A stretch of DNA of 64,000 bases, taken from assembly GCF_001424165.1 (NCBI RefSeq), contig NZ_LMOJ01000001.1:1050139-1114138 (forward strand). Reading direction: 5' to 3'. Under the pieces are notes generated by a model. That model saw only the letters and a program-made list of their open reading frames with translations, was not told the DNA's origin and searched no databases. Both the position numbers and the translations under genes were made by a program. Every line of letters starts with the position of its first letter. Position 1 is the first letter of the stretch. The DNA is from Massilia sp. Leaf139 (GTDB lineage Bacteria > Pseudomonadota > Gammaproteobacteria > Burkholderiales > Burkholderiaceae_D). Of this stretch, positions 1 through 9,417 are shown piece by piece.

Positions 1-203
1 ATGGTCGGGCCGAGCAGGCCGAGTTCGCCCATCTCGCGGAAGATGGTCGTGTCCATCGCCTCGTGGCGGAAGGCTTCCAGGATGCGCGGCTGCAGCTTGT
101 CCTGGCAGTAGGAGGCGGCGGCGTCGCGGATCATGCGCTCGTCGTCGGTGAGCTGGCTGTTGAGCAGCAGCGGATCGTCCCAGTGGAATGCGGTCTTGGT
201 CAT
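1..203 (-). CDS. gcdH: Glutaryl-CoA dehydrogenase, N-terminal part (runs off the left edge)
   Basis: The first 67 codons of an acyl-CoA dehydrogenase are seen on the minus strand, starting at the ATG at 203. The protein begins MTKTAFHWDDPLLL and continues with LTDDERMIRDAA, YCQDKLQPRILEAFRHE and MGELGLLGP, a pattern typical of glutaryl-CoA dehydrogenases. That flavoenzyme oxidatively decarboxylates glutaryl-CoA to crotonyl-CoA in the cytoplasm. The catalytic domains lie outside the window, so the assignment rests on the N-terminus. It follows livF by 40 nt on the same strand and is probably the last gene of the livKHMGF operon. Its product links the transporter to the dicarboxyl-CoA beta-oxidation operon 6 kb away. 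Confidence 0.85.
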   Translation of the reverse strand, partial: MTKTAFHWDDPLLLNSQLTDDERMIRDAAASYCQDKLQPRILEAFRHEAMDTTIFREMGELGLLGPT

Positions 204-243
204 GATGGTCTCTTCAATATATAGATAGAATCAGCGCGCGAAA

Positions 244-937
<694 letters not shown>

Positions 938-945
<8 letters not shown>

Positions 946-1651
946 GGTCTGCTCCCGTGTAGCTTTTCACGACTTCCGGATTGCTGAACACCTCGGACGG
1001 CGTGCCTTCCGCGATCAGCTGGCCGAAGTTCAGCACCGCGACCCGCTCGCACAGGTTGCTGATGGTCTCGATGTCGTGCTCGATGATGCAGATCCCGACC
1101 TGGAACTTCTGGTGCAGGCCTTTCAGCATCTGCATGAAGGCGCGCTTGCCGTTGGTCTCGAGGCCGGCCAGCACTTCGTCCAGCAGCAGCAGCTTGGGGT
1201 CGGTGGAGAGGGCTTTCGCCACTTCCAGCGCCTTCAGTTCCGTCAGCGCCAGGCCCGTGGAGGCGTCGCGTTCGGCCTTGGCCGTCAGGCCCGTGAAGGC
1301 GAGGATCTCCTCGATGCGGGCAGGGTCGATGCGTCCGGTGCCGAAGCGCTGCGACACCTGCAGGTTCTGGCGTACGGTCAGTTCGTGCATCGGCTGCGGG
1401 ATCTGGAAGGTGCGGCCGATGCCCATGCGGGCACGCTGGTACATCGGCGCCTTCAGCACGTCGACGCCGTTGAACACGATGCGGCCCGCGGTCGGGCGCA
1501 CCAGGCCCGAGATGGCGTTGAACAGCGTGGTCTTGCCGGCGCCGTTGGCGCCGACCAGGCCGACGACGTCGCCGGTGCCGATGTTGAGCGAGACGTCATT
1601 GACGGCGGTGAGGCCGCCGAAGCGCACGGTCACGTTTTCAAGCTGTAGCAT
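938..1651 (-). CDS. livG: HAAT-type ABC transporter ATPase LivG
   Basis: This 237-residue ABC ATPase pairs with LivF. Walker A GANGAGKT is at residues 34-41 and Walker B LLLLDE at 154-159, followed by the VLAGLE segment common in one LivG subgroup. The ABC signature is degenerate: the LSGGQ position reads LTELK (136-140), although the following ALEVAKAL helix is kept. LivF carries a canonical signature, so the heterodimer would have one canonical and one degenerate composite site. The gene overlaps livM upstream by 14 nt and livF downstream by 8 nt, which indicates translational coupling. Confidence 0.92.
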
Positions 1652-2591
1652 CTTTTTTCCTCATGAACTTCTTCACCAGGCCGAACAGGCCATCCGGGCT
1701 GGCGATGATCATCCCCACCAGCACCACGCCCAGCACCAGCTGGTGGCCGGTCGGCATGATGTTCTTCACGAACAGCTGGTCGACCAGATACACCACCACG
1801 GCGCCCACCAGCGGGCCGGTGATCGTGCGGTAGCCGCCGAAGATCGCCGCGACGATCGGGATCGTCACCCAGCCGGCGGAGAAGGCGTAGTCCGGCTCCA
1901 GGAAATTGATGTAGTGGGCATTGAAGGCGCCGACCACGCCGCACATGAAGGCCGAGACCAGCAGCATCAGGCCCTTGAGCAGCGTGTTGTTGACGCCGAC
2001 GACGCGGGTCGCGTCCTCGCTGTCGTGCATGGCGCGCAGGGCCAGGCCGTGCGGGCTGCGGCGGATGATGTCGTAGACCCAGGCAAACAGCAGCACGATA
2101 GTCAGGATTACCAGGTAGTTGCCGACCTTGCCGCTGAAGTCGATGCCGAACAATTCAGGCAGGCGCGGAATGCTGGCGATGCCGCCCGAGCCGCCCGTGA
2201 CCGACTGCCACTCGGTGGCGAGGATGCGGAAGATGTGGGCATAGGCAAGGATCGCCAGCGCGAAGTAGGGTCCGCGCAGGCGCAGCACCGGCAGCATGGT
2301 GATGGCCGCCACCACCGCGCCGAGGCCCCCCATGACGAGACCGACGAACACCGGCACGCCGTGCTGCATCGACAGCACCGCCGAGGTATAGGCGCCGACG
2401 CCGAAGAAAGCCGCGTGACCGAAGCTCACCATGCCGCCCAGGTTGCCCAGCAGCGCCCAGGAGAGGGCGATGCCGCCGATGACGAGCGAGGCGATCACGA
2501 GGCTCATCACATAGGCGTTCCCGCCCAGCAGGAGCGGCACGCCGACATAGGTGGCGGCCAGGATAACGATGAGGAGTTTGTTGAGTTTCAT
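1638..2591 (-). CDS. livM: HAAT-type ABC transporter permease LivM
   Basis: This 317-residue inner-membrane permease starts MKLNKLLIVILAATYVG and has eight or more hydrophobic segments. It contains the LivM hallmark ALSWALLGNLGGMVSFGHAA near residues 43-62 and a late loop with FGGYRTITGPLVGA. It forms the transmembrane heterodimer with LivH. It overlaps livH by 4 nt (ATGA) and livG by 14 nt. Transport specificity is set mainly by the binding protein, so the substrate stays open. Confidence 0.93.
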   Translation of the reverse strand: MKLNKLLIVILAATYVGVPLLLGGNAYVMSLVIASLVIGGIALSWALLGNLGGMVSFGHAAFFGVGAYTSAVLSMQHGVPVFVGLVMGGLGAVVAAITMLPVLRLRGPYFALAILAYAHIFRILATEWQSVTGGSGGIASIPRLPELFGIDFSGKVGNYLVILTIVLLFAWVYDIIRRSPHGLALRAMHDSEDATRVVGVNNTLLKGLMLLVSAFMCGVVGAFNAHYINFLEPDYAFSAGWVTIPIVAAIFGGYRTITGPLVGAVVVYLVDQLFVKNIMPTGHQLVLGVVLVGMIIASPDGLFGLVKKFMRKKDATA

Positions 2592-3460
2592 CCGCGCCTC
2601 CGGGCAGCACCGAACAAGCCGTTAGGCATGACAAAGAGAACCAGCAGGAAGAGTCCCATGCCGGCCAGTTCCTGCAGGGCCGAGCTGGCGAGGGTCACCG
2701 TCAGCGACTCGGCGATCCCGAGCAGTACCGCGCCGATCAGCACACCGGGAATCGAGCCGATACCGGCCAGCACGGTGATGATGAAGGCCTTCACGGTCAG
2801 CACGCTGCCGGTGGCCGGGCTGATGACGCCATAGCTGAACAGGGCCACGCCGGCGAAGGCGGCCAGCAGGCCGGCCACCAGGAAGGAGACCAGTTCGGTG
2901 CGGCCCGGGTTGATGCCCATGAGCTTGGCGGCGTCGCGGTTGCTGGAGACGGCGCGCACGGCGCGGCCATACCAGCTGCGCGAGAGCCACCACCACAGGC
3001 CGACGATCAGCACGATCGAGACGCCGAAGAACAGCACTTCGCTGCGCATGCTGTACAGGTCGCCGACGATGAAGGCTTCCTGCATCCAGGACGAGCTCGT
3101 GGCGCGCACGTCGGCGCTCCAGATCATCAGCACCAGGTTAGTAAGGATCACGCCCACGCCATAGGTGAGGGTAAGCGAATTGATTTCGCGGTTGGTCTTG
3201 ATCTGGCCAACGACGAAGTAGAGGAGGGCGGAGGTGATCGTGACGACCAGCACCGCGACAGGGATGGCCATCGCCGGGTTCCAGCCCAGCTTCGTTTCGA
3301 CCGTGTAGGCAATATAGGCCGCCAGCAGCACCAATTCGCCGTGCGCCAGGTTGATCACCTTCATGGCGCCGAACACCAGCGCCAGGCCCAGGGCGATCAG
3401 GGCGTAGGAGCCGCCCTGCAGCAGCCCGGAGTACACGGACTGCAAGATTAATTCCGTCAT
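2588..3460 (-). CDS. livH: HAAT-type ABC transporter permease LivH
   Basis: This 290-residue inner-membrane permease begins MTELILQSVYSGLLQGGSYA and carries the LivH motifs LGLALVFGAMKVINLAHGE (residues 24-42) and AFIITVLAGIGSIPGVLIGA near residue 225. It is the first of four tightly coupled genes H-M-G-F. It is separated from the upstream binding-protein gene livK by 165 nt holding a 111-nt imperfect palindrome (3510-3620). That arrangement would let livK be expressed above the membrane components. Confidence 0.93.
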   Translation of the reverse strand: MTELILQSVYSGLLQGGSYALIALGLALVFGAMKVINLAHGELVLLAAYIAYTVETKLGWNPAMAIPVAVLVVTITSALLYFVVGQIKTNREINSLTLTYGVGVILTNLVLMIWSADVRATSSSWMQEAFIVGDLYSMRSEVLFFGVSIVLIVGLWWWLSRSWYGRAVRAVSSNRDAAKLMGINPGRTELVSFLVAGLLAAFAGVALFSYGVISPATGSVLTVKAFIITVLAGIGSIPGVLIGAVLLGIAESLTVTLASSALQELAGMGLFLLVLFVMPNGLFGAARRRG

Positions 3461-3509
3461 GTCTGCATTCCAATCTGTTTCATGCTAATTACCTACGCAC
3501 GTCACGGAG

Positions 3510-3620
3510 CCTCGAGAAACCGTAGCGAGCGGCAGGCCTGGCGGTCGAGAAGCGCAGCCGTACGAGTAGTACGGCGAGCATCGCAGACCGCCAGGACAAC
3601 GCGCAGTAGGTTTATCGAGG
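3510..3620. repeat. Long imperfect palindrome between livK and livH
   Basis: A 111-nt element is symmetrical about position 3565. CCTCGA (3510-3515) pairs with TCGAGG (3615-3620), AAACC (3517-3521) with GGTTT (3609-3613), CCTGGCGGTC (3537-3546) with GACCGCCAGG (3586-3595), and GCCGTAC (3557-3563) with GTACGGC (3569-3575) around the loop GAGTA. There is no T-tract, so it is not a standard terminator. It resembles REP/BIME-like intergenic elements of Burkholderiales; that link is from memory. It probably acts as a 3' mRNA stabiliser or processing point downstream of livK. Confidence 0.75.
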
Positions 3621-3625
3621 TTCCA

Positions 3626-4798
3626 TCACCAAGGCACGCCTGGATATTGCGGTTTCCCGTTGGCCGAATCCTTCGGCCACACCAGCACGACTTCCTTGCC
3701 CTGGTGCTGGCCCATGCGCTGAACGAAGTTCGGGTTGTCGCCGCCGGCGTTGAACTGCACGCGGCCGATCAGGGTCTGGGTGTCGGTCTTGCGCAGCTCT
3801 TCGATCACGCCGCCCTTCTTGATGGTGCCGGCGTCGGCCGCACGTGCGATCGCCTGGAACAGCAGCATCGACTGCACGTAGCCGAACTGGCCGAGGTAAT
3901 CCGGCTCCTTGTTGTGCAGCTTCTTGTAGCCTTCGCCGAAAGCCTTGCCTTCAGGCGTGGTGAAGTTCACCGGGAAGGGCAGCACGGCGGTGCCGTACAC
4001 CTTCGGCATCAGATCCGGGAAGTCGGCCGCCATCTTCGGCGTGGCCAGCGACCAGACGCCGGCGATCGCCTTGACCGAGGTCGGTTTCAGCACGCGGGCG
4101 GCGCGCAGGATGCCGACGTAGTCGTTCTCGTAGCCGACCATGGCGATGAATTCCGAACGGTCTTGCAGCTTGACCTTGTTCATGATCGGCTTGAAGTCGG
4201 TGATGGCCGGGTCGAAAGCGTGCATGCCGACCTTGATGCCTTTGGCGCCGAGGGTCTTCTGGACGTCGGTGGCCAGGCCTTCGGTGGCGTCCTTGGTCGA
4301 GTAGATGATCGAGACCGATTTCACGCCCAGGTCGGAGATCAGGCCGACCAGCGCTTTCTGGTAGCCGGCGGTGTTATTAATGCGGAAGAAATTCTTGCGG
4401 CCGGCCTGCACCAGGCCGTCGTCGACGCCGCCCGAGGTAATGTAGGCCAGGCCCAGCTTGCCCGCAGCGTCCGACGCGGGCGAGATGTTGTTCGAGCCGT
4501 AGCCGCCGGTGACGGCGACCACGCCTTCGCTGGCCAGCTTTTCGACGGCCGCCACGGCTTTGGCCGGGGCCGACTCGTCGTCCACCGTCACCAGTTTGAT
4601 GGTGTGCTTGCCGTTGGTCTTGTTGAAGACTTCCGCGGCGACGCGGATGCCTTCCTGCGTGCCCATGCCGACGCGCGCCAGCGGGCCGGTCAGGGGGATC
4701 TGCACGCCGACCTTGAATTCTTCCGCCTGAGCGTTCACTGTGGCTGCCGCGCCGCTTGCCGCCACGATTGCCAGGACGATGCTTGTTGCCTTCTTCAT
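3626..4798 (-). CDS. livK: HAAT-type periplasmic solute-binding protein LivK
   Basis: This 390-residue type I periplasmic binding protein has a Sec signal peptide (MKKATSIVLAIVAASGAAATVNAQA, cleavage near residue 25). It is followed by EFKVGVQIPLTGPLARVG, the usual opening of the Leu/Ile/Val-binding superfamily. It would capture the solute for LivHMGF in the periplasm. The adjacent gcdH and dicarboxyl-CoA beta-oxidation genes make a medium-chain dicarboxylate or aromatic acid at least as likely as a branched-chain amino acid; this is inference. The start is the ATG at 4798 with GGTGGAG just upstream. It lies 155 nt downstream of the IclR gene on the same strand. Confidence 0.92.
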   Translation of the reverse strand: MKKATSIVLAIVAASGAAATVNAQAEEFKVGVQIPLTGPLARVGMGTQEGIRVAAEVFNKTNGKHTIKLVTVDDESAPAKAVAAVEKLASEGVVAVTGGYGSNNISPASDAAGKLGLAYITSGGVDDGLVQAGRKNFFRINNTAGYQKALVGLISDLGVKSVSIIYSTKDATEGLATDVQKTLGAKGIKVGMHAFDPAITDFKPIMNKVKLQDRSEFIAMVGYENDYVGILRAARVLKPTSVKAIAGVWSLATPKMAADFPDLMPKVYGTAVLPFPVNFTTPEGKAFGEGYKKLHNKEPDYLGQFGYVQSMLLFQAIARAADAGTIKKGGVIEELRKTDTQTLIGRVQFNAGGDNPNFVQRMGQHQGKEVVLVWPKDSANGKPQYPGVPW

Positions 4799-4953
4799 GT
4801 CTCCACCTTTTCAGTAATGTTCACGGGGTTTGCTGCAGCCGGCGTTGCGGTGTTCGCGCGCCGCCGGCAAGGTCTTTACTGCCTTTTTCAACTGTCCGGA
4901 CAAGGCCGGGGGCGCCAGGCCGCGCTGCGGCCCGGCATATATCGGGATGCTGC

Positions 4954-5760
4954 TCAGCCGAGGTTGCGGCCCATGCTCATTTCGACGCCGCGCACGAGCT
5001 GCACCAGGCGCGGGCCCAGATCCTCGACCAGCTTTTCGCGCGGGAGCAGGAAGGAGGGGCCGCCGCAATTGAAGGCCATGGTCTTGGCCGGATCGGGATC
5101 GACCAGCGGCACGCCGACCGCGCTGATGTTCGCGTCCCACAGGCCCGAGGACATCACGAAACCGCGATCCTGGTAATCCCTGAAACCCTGTTCGAGGTCG
5201 GCCTTGATGTTCGGCCAGTTGGTCTCGGTCTGCAGGCGGATGTGATCCATCAGGAAGTCGCGGTCGTTCTGCGGCAGGCCGCACAGGTAGGCCTTGCCCA
5301 TCGCGGTGGTCGCCAGCGGGATGCGCGAGCCGGCGTCGCGGCGCAAGGTCACGGCGGCGCTGCCGCGGCAAGCCTCCACATACACCATCGACAGGCGGTC
5401 GCGGATGCCGATCGCCACGCTGCATTGCGCGTATTCAGCCAGGGCCTGCATCGCCGGACGCGCGAGTTTGCGCACGTCGAGGTTGGCGAGCAGCGTGTAG
5501 CCGAGGGCCAGCACGGCGGCGCCCAGCTGGTAGCGGCCCTGGTCGGGAGAATAGGTGAGGTAGCCGAGGCGGGTCAGCGTATACGTGAGGCGCGAGATCG
5601 TCGGCTTCGGCATGCCGGTGCGCTTGGCCATTTCGCTGTTCGACAGATAGGTCTCGCCGGGGCGGAAGCAGCGCAAAATCTCCAGGCCGCGCGCCAGGGC
5701 CGTCACGAACTGGCGGTCTTTGGCTGCATCGTCTTCGAATGATTCGATCTCGTCTTGCAT
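4954..5760 (-). CDS. IclR-family transcriptional regulator (pim/liv-1 side)
   Basis: This 268-residue protein has an N-terminal winged helix (VTALARGLEILRCF, then GMPKPTISRLTYTLTRLGYL) and a C-terminal IclR ligand-binding domain (MVYVEACRGS to MAFNCGGPSF). The start is the ATG at 5760 with AAAGGAAG directly upstream; the frame opens earlier at a GTG (5829) without a good ribosome site. The gene sits between livK and the divergent beta-oxidation operon, the usual place for a pathway-specific regulator. It is paralogous to the IclR gene at 19671-20489: both share ITALARGLE/VTALARGLE, TYTLTRLGYL, RDRLSM and NCGGPS. Dyads at 5870-5885 and 6042-6056 are candidate operators. Confidence 0.9.
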   Translation of the reverse strand: MQDEIESFEDDAAKDRQFVTALARGLEILRCFRPGETYLSNSEMAKRTGMPKPTISRLTYTLTRLGYLTYSPDQGRYQLGAAVLALGYTLLANLDVRKLARPAMQALAEYAQCSVAIGIRDRLSMVYVEACRGSAAVTLRRDAGSRIPLATTAMGKAYLCGLPQNDRDFLMDHIRLQTETNWPNIKADLEQGFRDYQDRGFVMSSGLWDANISAVGVPLVDPDPAKTMAFNCGGPSFLLPREKLVEDLGPRLVQLVRGVEMSMGRNLG

Positions 5761-5869
5761 GGCTTCCTTTGCTGCGACTGCGTTGTCCCGGTGCCCTGCG
5801 TCTGGGGCCGGGTCTGAGCGGATATTCACACAGCCGGAAGAAAAGTGTCAACAGTTTAGTGAAATTGCC

Positions 5870-5898
5870 GTTCGCACTGCGGAACGAATATTCCGCTG
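5870..5898. promoter_or_regulatory. Candidate IclR operator dyads upstream of the regulator gene
   Basis: Two overlapping inverted repeats lie in the divergent regulator/operon spacer. 5870-5885 reads GTTCGCACTGCGGAAC, close to a TTCCGCAnTGCGGAA-type dyad with one base missing. GCGGAA-n6-TTCCGC follows directly (5879-5896). IclR proteins typically bind short pseudo-palindromes of this kind. Binding by the neighbouring regulator is inferred. Confidence 0.4.
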
Positions 5899-5984
5899 TC
5901 CTATGAAGCATCGATAGGCGTGGAAATCGGAAAGCCTCCTTCACGGGGCGTAATTACACCGGAAATCCTGTCCACAAAAGGGGA

Positions 5985-6013
5985 TTTACAGGCCGGCCAA
6001 ACTTATGTATGGT
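5985..6013 (+). promoter_or_regulatory. Candidate sigma70 promoter of the beta-oxidation operon
   Basis: TTTACA (5985-5990) and TATGGT (6008-6013) are separated by 17 nt, a plausible but weak -35/-10 pair about 75 nt upstream of the first start codon. The dyad at 6042-6056 would then lie just downstream of the transcription start, a position suited to repression. Confidence 0.35.
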
Positions 6014-6041
6014 TGATTTCGCCAAGATTTGCAAAACACCA

Positions 6042-6056
6042 TTTCGCACAGCGAAA
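6042..6056. promoter_or_regulatory. Perfect dyad TTTCGC-ACA-GCGAAA, candidate IclR operator
   Basis: A perfect 6-bp inverted repeat with a 3-nt spacer lies 31-45 nt upstream of the TTG start of the beta-oxidation operon. A related half-site (TGCGAAAC, 19413-19429) occurs beside the second IclR gene. This supports a shared recognition motif for the two paralogous regulators. Confidence 0.45.
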
Positions 6057-6086
6057 CGCCAAGCGAACATCACCAAGGAGACAGGC

Positions 6087-8201
6087 TTGAACACCACCGC
6101 CGCACCTGCCAGCGTCGCACAGACCTGCATCGATGACATCCTTCTGGTCACGATCGACAACCCGCCCGTGAACGCGCTCGGCGTCGACGTGCGCCGTGGC
6201 CTGCTCGCGGCGATCGAAGCCGCCGACGCGGATTCCACCGTCAAGGCGGTCGTCATCGCCGGCGCTGGCCGCAATTTCCTCGGCGGCGCCGACATCCGCG
6301 AATTCGGCAAGCCGCCCCAGGCTCCCGCGCTGCCGGACGTCTGCAATCGCATCGAAGCCTGCGCCAAGCCGGTCATCGCCGCGATTCACCGCGCGGCCCT
6401 GGGCGGCGGCCTGGAAGTGGCGCTGGGTGCCCACTACCGGGTCGCGCTCGGCAGCGCGAAACTGGGCCTGCCCGAAGTGCTGCTCGGCCTCTTGCCCGGC
6501 GCCGGCGGCACCCAGCGCACGCCGCGCCTGATCGGCGCCCAGGCGGCGCTGGAACTGATGCTCAGCGGCCGCCACATCGGCGCCAGGGAAGCAGAGAAAC
6601 TCGGCCTGGTCGACAAGCTGGCCGAAGGCGAGGACGCAGCTGCCGCCGGCCTGGCCTATGCGCGCGAACTGGTCGCCGCTGGCGCCGCTCCGCGCCGCAC
6701 CAGTCAGGCATCGGCCCTGGACGACCGCGCCGCCACGCAAGGCGCCATTGACGCCGCCCGTGCCGAGACGGCCAAGAAAGCGCGCGGCCTGTTCTCGCCA
6801 TTGAAAATCGTCGACGCCGTGCAGGGCGCGCTCGACCTGCCTTTCGACGAAGGCATGGCGCTCGAGCGCAAGCTCTTCATCGAATGCCTGGAATCGCCGC
6901 AGCGCGCCGGCCTGGTGCACGCCTTCTTCGCCGAACGCGAAGCGGCCAAGGCACCCGAGACCCGCTCGGCGCAGCCGCGTGAGGTCAAGAGCGTCGGCAT
7001 TGTCGGCGGCGGCACCATGGGCGCCGGCATTGCGGTGGCCGTGCTCGATGCCGGCCTGTCGGTCGTGATGATCGAGCGCGACGACGAGGCGCTGGCGCGC
7101 GGCCGCGCCAACGTCGAAAAGGTCTACGACGGCCTGATCGCCAAGAACCGCATCAAGCCCGAGGCGAAGGACGCCATCATGGCGCGTTTTTCGGGTAGCA
7201 GCCGCTACGACGCCCTCGGCCAGGCCGACCTGGTGATCGAAGCCGTGTTCGAAGACATGGCGGTAAAGCAGGCCGTGTTCAAGGAACTCGACCGCGTCTG
7301 CAAGCCGGGCGCCGTGCTGGCCACGAATACTTCCTACCTCGACATCGACGAGATCGCCGCCAGCATCGGCCGCCCGCAGGACGTGATCGGCCTGCACTTC
7401 TTCTCGCCGGCAAACATCATGAAGCTGCTGGAGATCGTGGTACCGGCGAAGGTGGCGGCCGACGTCGTCGCCACCGCCTTCGAGCTGGCGAAAAAGCTGA
7501 AGAAGACGGCGGTGCGGGCAGGCGTCTGCGACGGCTTCATCGGCAACCGGGTGCTGGCCGTGTATGGCGCCGCCGCGCAGGCGATCATGGAAGACGGCGC
7601 CTCGCCCTACCAGATCGACAAGGCGGTGCGCGACTTCGGCTATCCGATGGGGCCCTTCCAGGTCTCGGATCTGGCCGGCGGCGACATCGGCTGGGCCACG
7701 CGCAAGCGCCGCGCCGCTACCCGCAACCCGGAGGCGCGCTATGTGCAGATCCCGGATCGCCTGTGCGAGCGCGGCTGGTTCGGCCAGAAGACGGGCCGCG
7801 GCTACTACCTGTATCCCGAAGGCGCCCGGGTCGGCACGCCCGATCCGGAAGTCGAAGCCATCATCGACGCCGAACGCCGGCGCGCCGGCATCGTGCCGAA
7901 GACCTTCAGCGACGAGGAGATCGTGCGCCGCTACCTGGCCGCGATGATCAACGAAGGCGCCAACGTCGTGCACCAGAAGATCGCGCTGCGCCCGCTGGAC
8001 GTGGACGTGACTTTTGTGCACGGCTACGGCTTCCCGCGCTACCGCGGCGGCCCGATGCACTACGCCGACACGGTCGGCCTCGACAAGATCCTGGCCGATA
8101 TCCGCGAATTCGCGAAGGAAGACCCGCTGTTCTGGCAGCCGTCGCCGCTGCTGGTCGAGCTGGTCGAACGCGGCGAGAACTTCGCCAGCCTGAACAAATA
8201 A
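6087..8201 (+). CDS. Bifunctional enoyl-CoA hydratase/3-hydroxyacyl-CoA dehydrogenase (PimF/FadJ-like)
   Basis: This 704-residue fusion hydrates 2-enoyl-CoA and oxidises the resulting 3-hydroxyacyl-CoA with NAD. The N-terminal crotonase domain holds NPPVNALG and GAGRNFLGGADIREF. Its two acidic catalytic residues lie in LGGGLEVALG (Glu110) and GLPEVLLGLLPGAGGTQR (Glu130). The NAD-binding fold starts VGIVGGGTMGAG (303-314), followed by IGLHFFSPANIMKLLEIV and the C-terminal dehydrogenase repeat. The start chosen is TTG at 6087, because AGGAG lies 6 nt upstream; an in-frame ATG at 6009 would add 26 residues that overlap the dyad at 6042. It is the first gene of the operon, and gene order plus the acyl-CoA dehydrogenase pair fit pimF of pimelate degradation. 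Confidence 0.9.
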   Translation: MNTTAAPASVAQTCIDDILLVTIDNPPVNALGVDVRRGLLAAIEAADADSTVKAVVIAGAGRNFLGGADIREFGKPPQAPALPDVCNRIEACAKPVIAAIHRAALGGGLEVALGAHYRVALGSAKLGLPEVLLGLLPGAGGTQRTPRLIGAQAALELMLSGRHIGAREAEKLGLVDKLAEGEDAAAAGLAYARELVAAGAAPRRTSQASALDDRAATQGAIDAARAETAKKARGLFSPLKIVDAVQGALDLPFDEGMALERKLFIECLESPQRAGLVHAFFAEREAAKAPETRSAQPREVKSVGIVGGGTMGAGIAVAVLDAGLSVVMIERDDEALARGRANVEKVYDGLIAKNRIKPEAKDAIMARFSGSSRYDALGQADLVIEAVFEDMAVKQAVFKELDRVCKPGAVLATNTSYLDIDEIAASIGRPQDVIGLHFFSPANIMKLLEIVVPAKVAADVVATAFELAKKLKKTAVRAGVCDGFIGNRVLAVYGAAAQAIMEDGASPYQIDKAVRDFGYPMGPFQVSDLAGGDIGWATRKRRAATRNPEARYVQIPDRLCERGWFGQKTGRGYYLYPEGARVGTPDPEVEAIIDAERRRAGIVPKTFSDEEIVRRYLAAMINEGANVVHQKIALRPLDVDVTFVHGYGFPRYRGGPMHYADTVGLDKILADIREFAKEDPLFWQPSPLLVELVERGENFASLNK

Positions 8202-8225
8202 CAGAATCAATCTAGGAGACTCGCC

Positions 8226-9407
8226 ATGCGCGAAGCCGTCATCGTTTCAACCGCCCGTACTCCGCTCACGAAAGCGCACCGCGGCGAATTCAACATCACC
8301 ACCGGCCCGGAACTGGCCGCCTTCGCCGTGCGCGCCGCCGTCGAACGCTCCGGCATCGACCCGGCCCGGATCGAGGACGCCATCCTCGGCTGCGGCTATC
8401 CGGAAGGCACGACCGGCCGCAACGTCGCGCGCCAGACCATCATCCGGGCCGGCCTGCCGATCAGCATCGCCGGCACCACCGTCAACCGCTTCTGCGCCTC
8501 GGGCCTGCAGGCGATCGCCATCGGCGCCGGCCGCATCGTGGTCGACGGCGCCCCGGCCGTGATCGCGGGCGGTGTCGAGTCGATTTCGCAGATCCGCACC
8601 CGCGATTCGGGTGATTCCGGCATGGATCCGTGGATCCTCGAGAACAAGCCGGCCCTCTACATGCCGATGATCGAGACCGCCGACATCGTCGCCGCGCGTT
8701 ACGGCATCTCGCGCGAGGCGCAGGATCGCTTCTCCTTCGAATCCCAGCGCAAGACCGAGGAAGCCCAGCTGGCCGGCCGCTATGCCGACGAAATCGTCGC
8801 CTGCACTACCACCATGGCCGTCACCGACAAGGAAACCAAGGAAGTCACCAAGCGCCAGGTGACGGTCAGCGAGGACAACTGCAACCGCCGCGGCACCACC
8901 TACGAGGGTCTCGCCAAGCTGGCGCCGGTCATGGGCGAAGGCAAATTCGTCACGGCCGGTAATGCCTCGCAGCTCTCGGACGGCGCCTCGGCCTGCGTGA
9001 TGATGGAAGCGAAAGAGGCCGAGCGCCTCGGCCTGACGCCGCTGGGCGCCTTCCGCGGCATGGCGGTCGCCGGCTGCGAGCCGGACGAGATGGGCATCGG
9101 CCCCGTGTTCGCGGTGCCGAAACTGCTGGCGCGTTTCGGCCTGAAGGTGGAGGATATCGACCTGTGGGAGCTGAACGAAGCCTTTGCCTCGCAGGCGATC
9201 TACTGCCAGCAGAAGCTCGGGATTCCCGAGGAGCGCCTGAACGTGAACGGCGGCGCGATCTCGATCGGCCATCCCTTCGGCATGACCGGCGCCCGCCTGG
9301 CCGGCCACATCCTGCTGGAAGGCCGCCGCCGCAAGGCGAAGTACGCGGTCGTCACGATGTGCATCGCCGGCGGCATGGGCGCCGCCGGCCTGTTCGAGAT
9401 TTTCTGA
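8226..9407 (+). CDS. Acetyl-CoA C-acyltransferase (thiolase; PimB position)
   Basis: This 393-residue thiolase has the full catalytic set: nucleophilic Cys90 (NRFCASGLQ), His349 ([16 protein letters not shown]) and Cys379 ([10 protein letters not shown]). It cleaves 3-ketoacyl-CoA with free CoA to release acetyl-CoA. It follows the hydratase/dehydrogenase gene by 24 nt with a GGAG ribosome site, so it acts on that enzyme's product. A biosynthetic acetoacetyl-CoA thiolase would look similar; the operon context favours the degradative role on dicarboxyl-CoA intermediates. Confidence 0.92.
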   Translation: MREAVIVSTARTPLTKAHRGEFNITTGPELAAFAVRAAVERSGIDPARIEDAILGCGYPEGTTGRNVARQTIIRAGLPISIAGTTVNRFCASGLQAIAIGAGRIVVDGAPAVIAGGVESISQIRTRDSGDSGMDPWILENKPALYMPMIETADIVAARYGISREAQDRFSFESQRKTEEAQLAGRYADEIVACTTTMAVTDKETKEVTKRQVTVSEDNCNRRGTTYEGLAKLAPVMGEGKFVTAGNASQLSDGASACVMMEAKEAERLGLTPLGAFRGMAVAGCEPDEMGIGPVFAVPKLLARFGLKVEDIDLWELNEAFASQAIYCQQKLGIPEERLNVNGGAISIGHPFGMTGARLAGHILLEGRRRKAKYAVVTMCIAGGMGAAGLFEIF

Positions 9408-9417
9408 GGAAGCCTTT

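Noticed and set aside
5827..5829. GTG start giving a 291-aa first IclR protein
   Set aside because: The ATG at 5760 has AAAGGAAG immediately upstream and matches family N-termini; the extra 23 residues look like translated leader.
6009..6011. ATG start adding 26 residues to the bifunctional beta-oxidation enzyme
   Set aside because: It lacks a ribosome site and would place the 6042-6056 dyad inside the gene; TTG at 6087 has AGGAG at ideal spacing.
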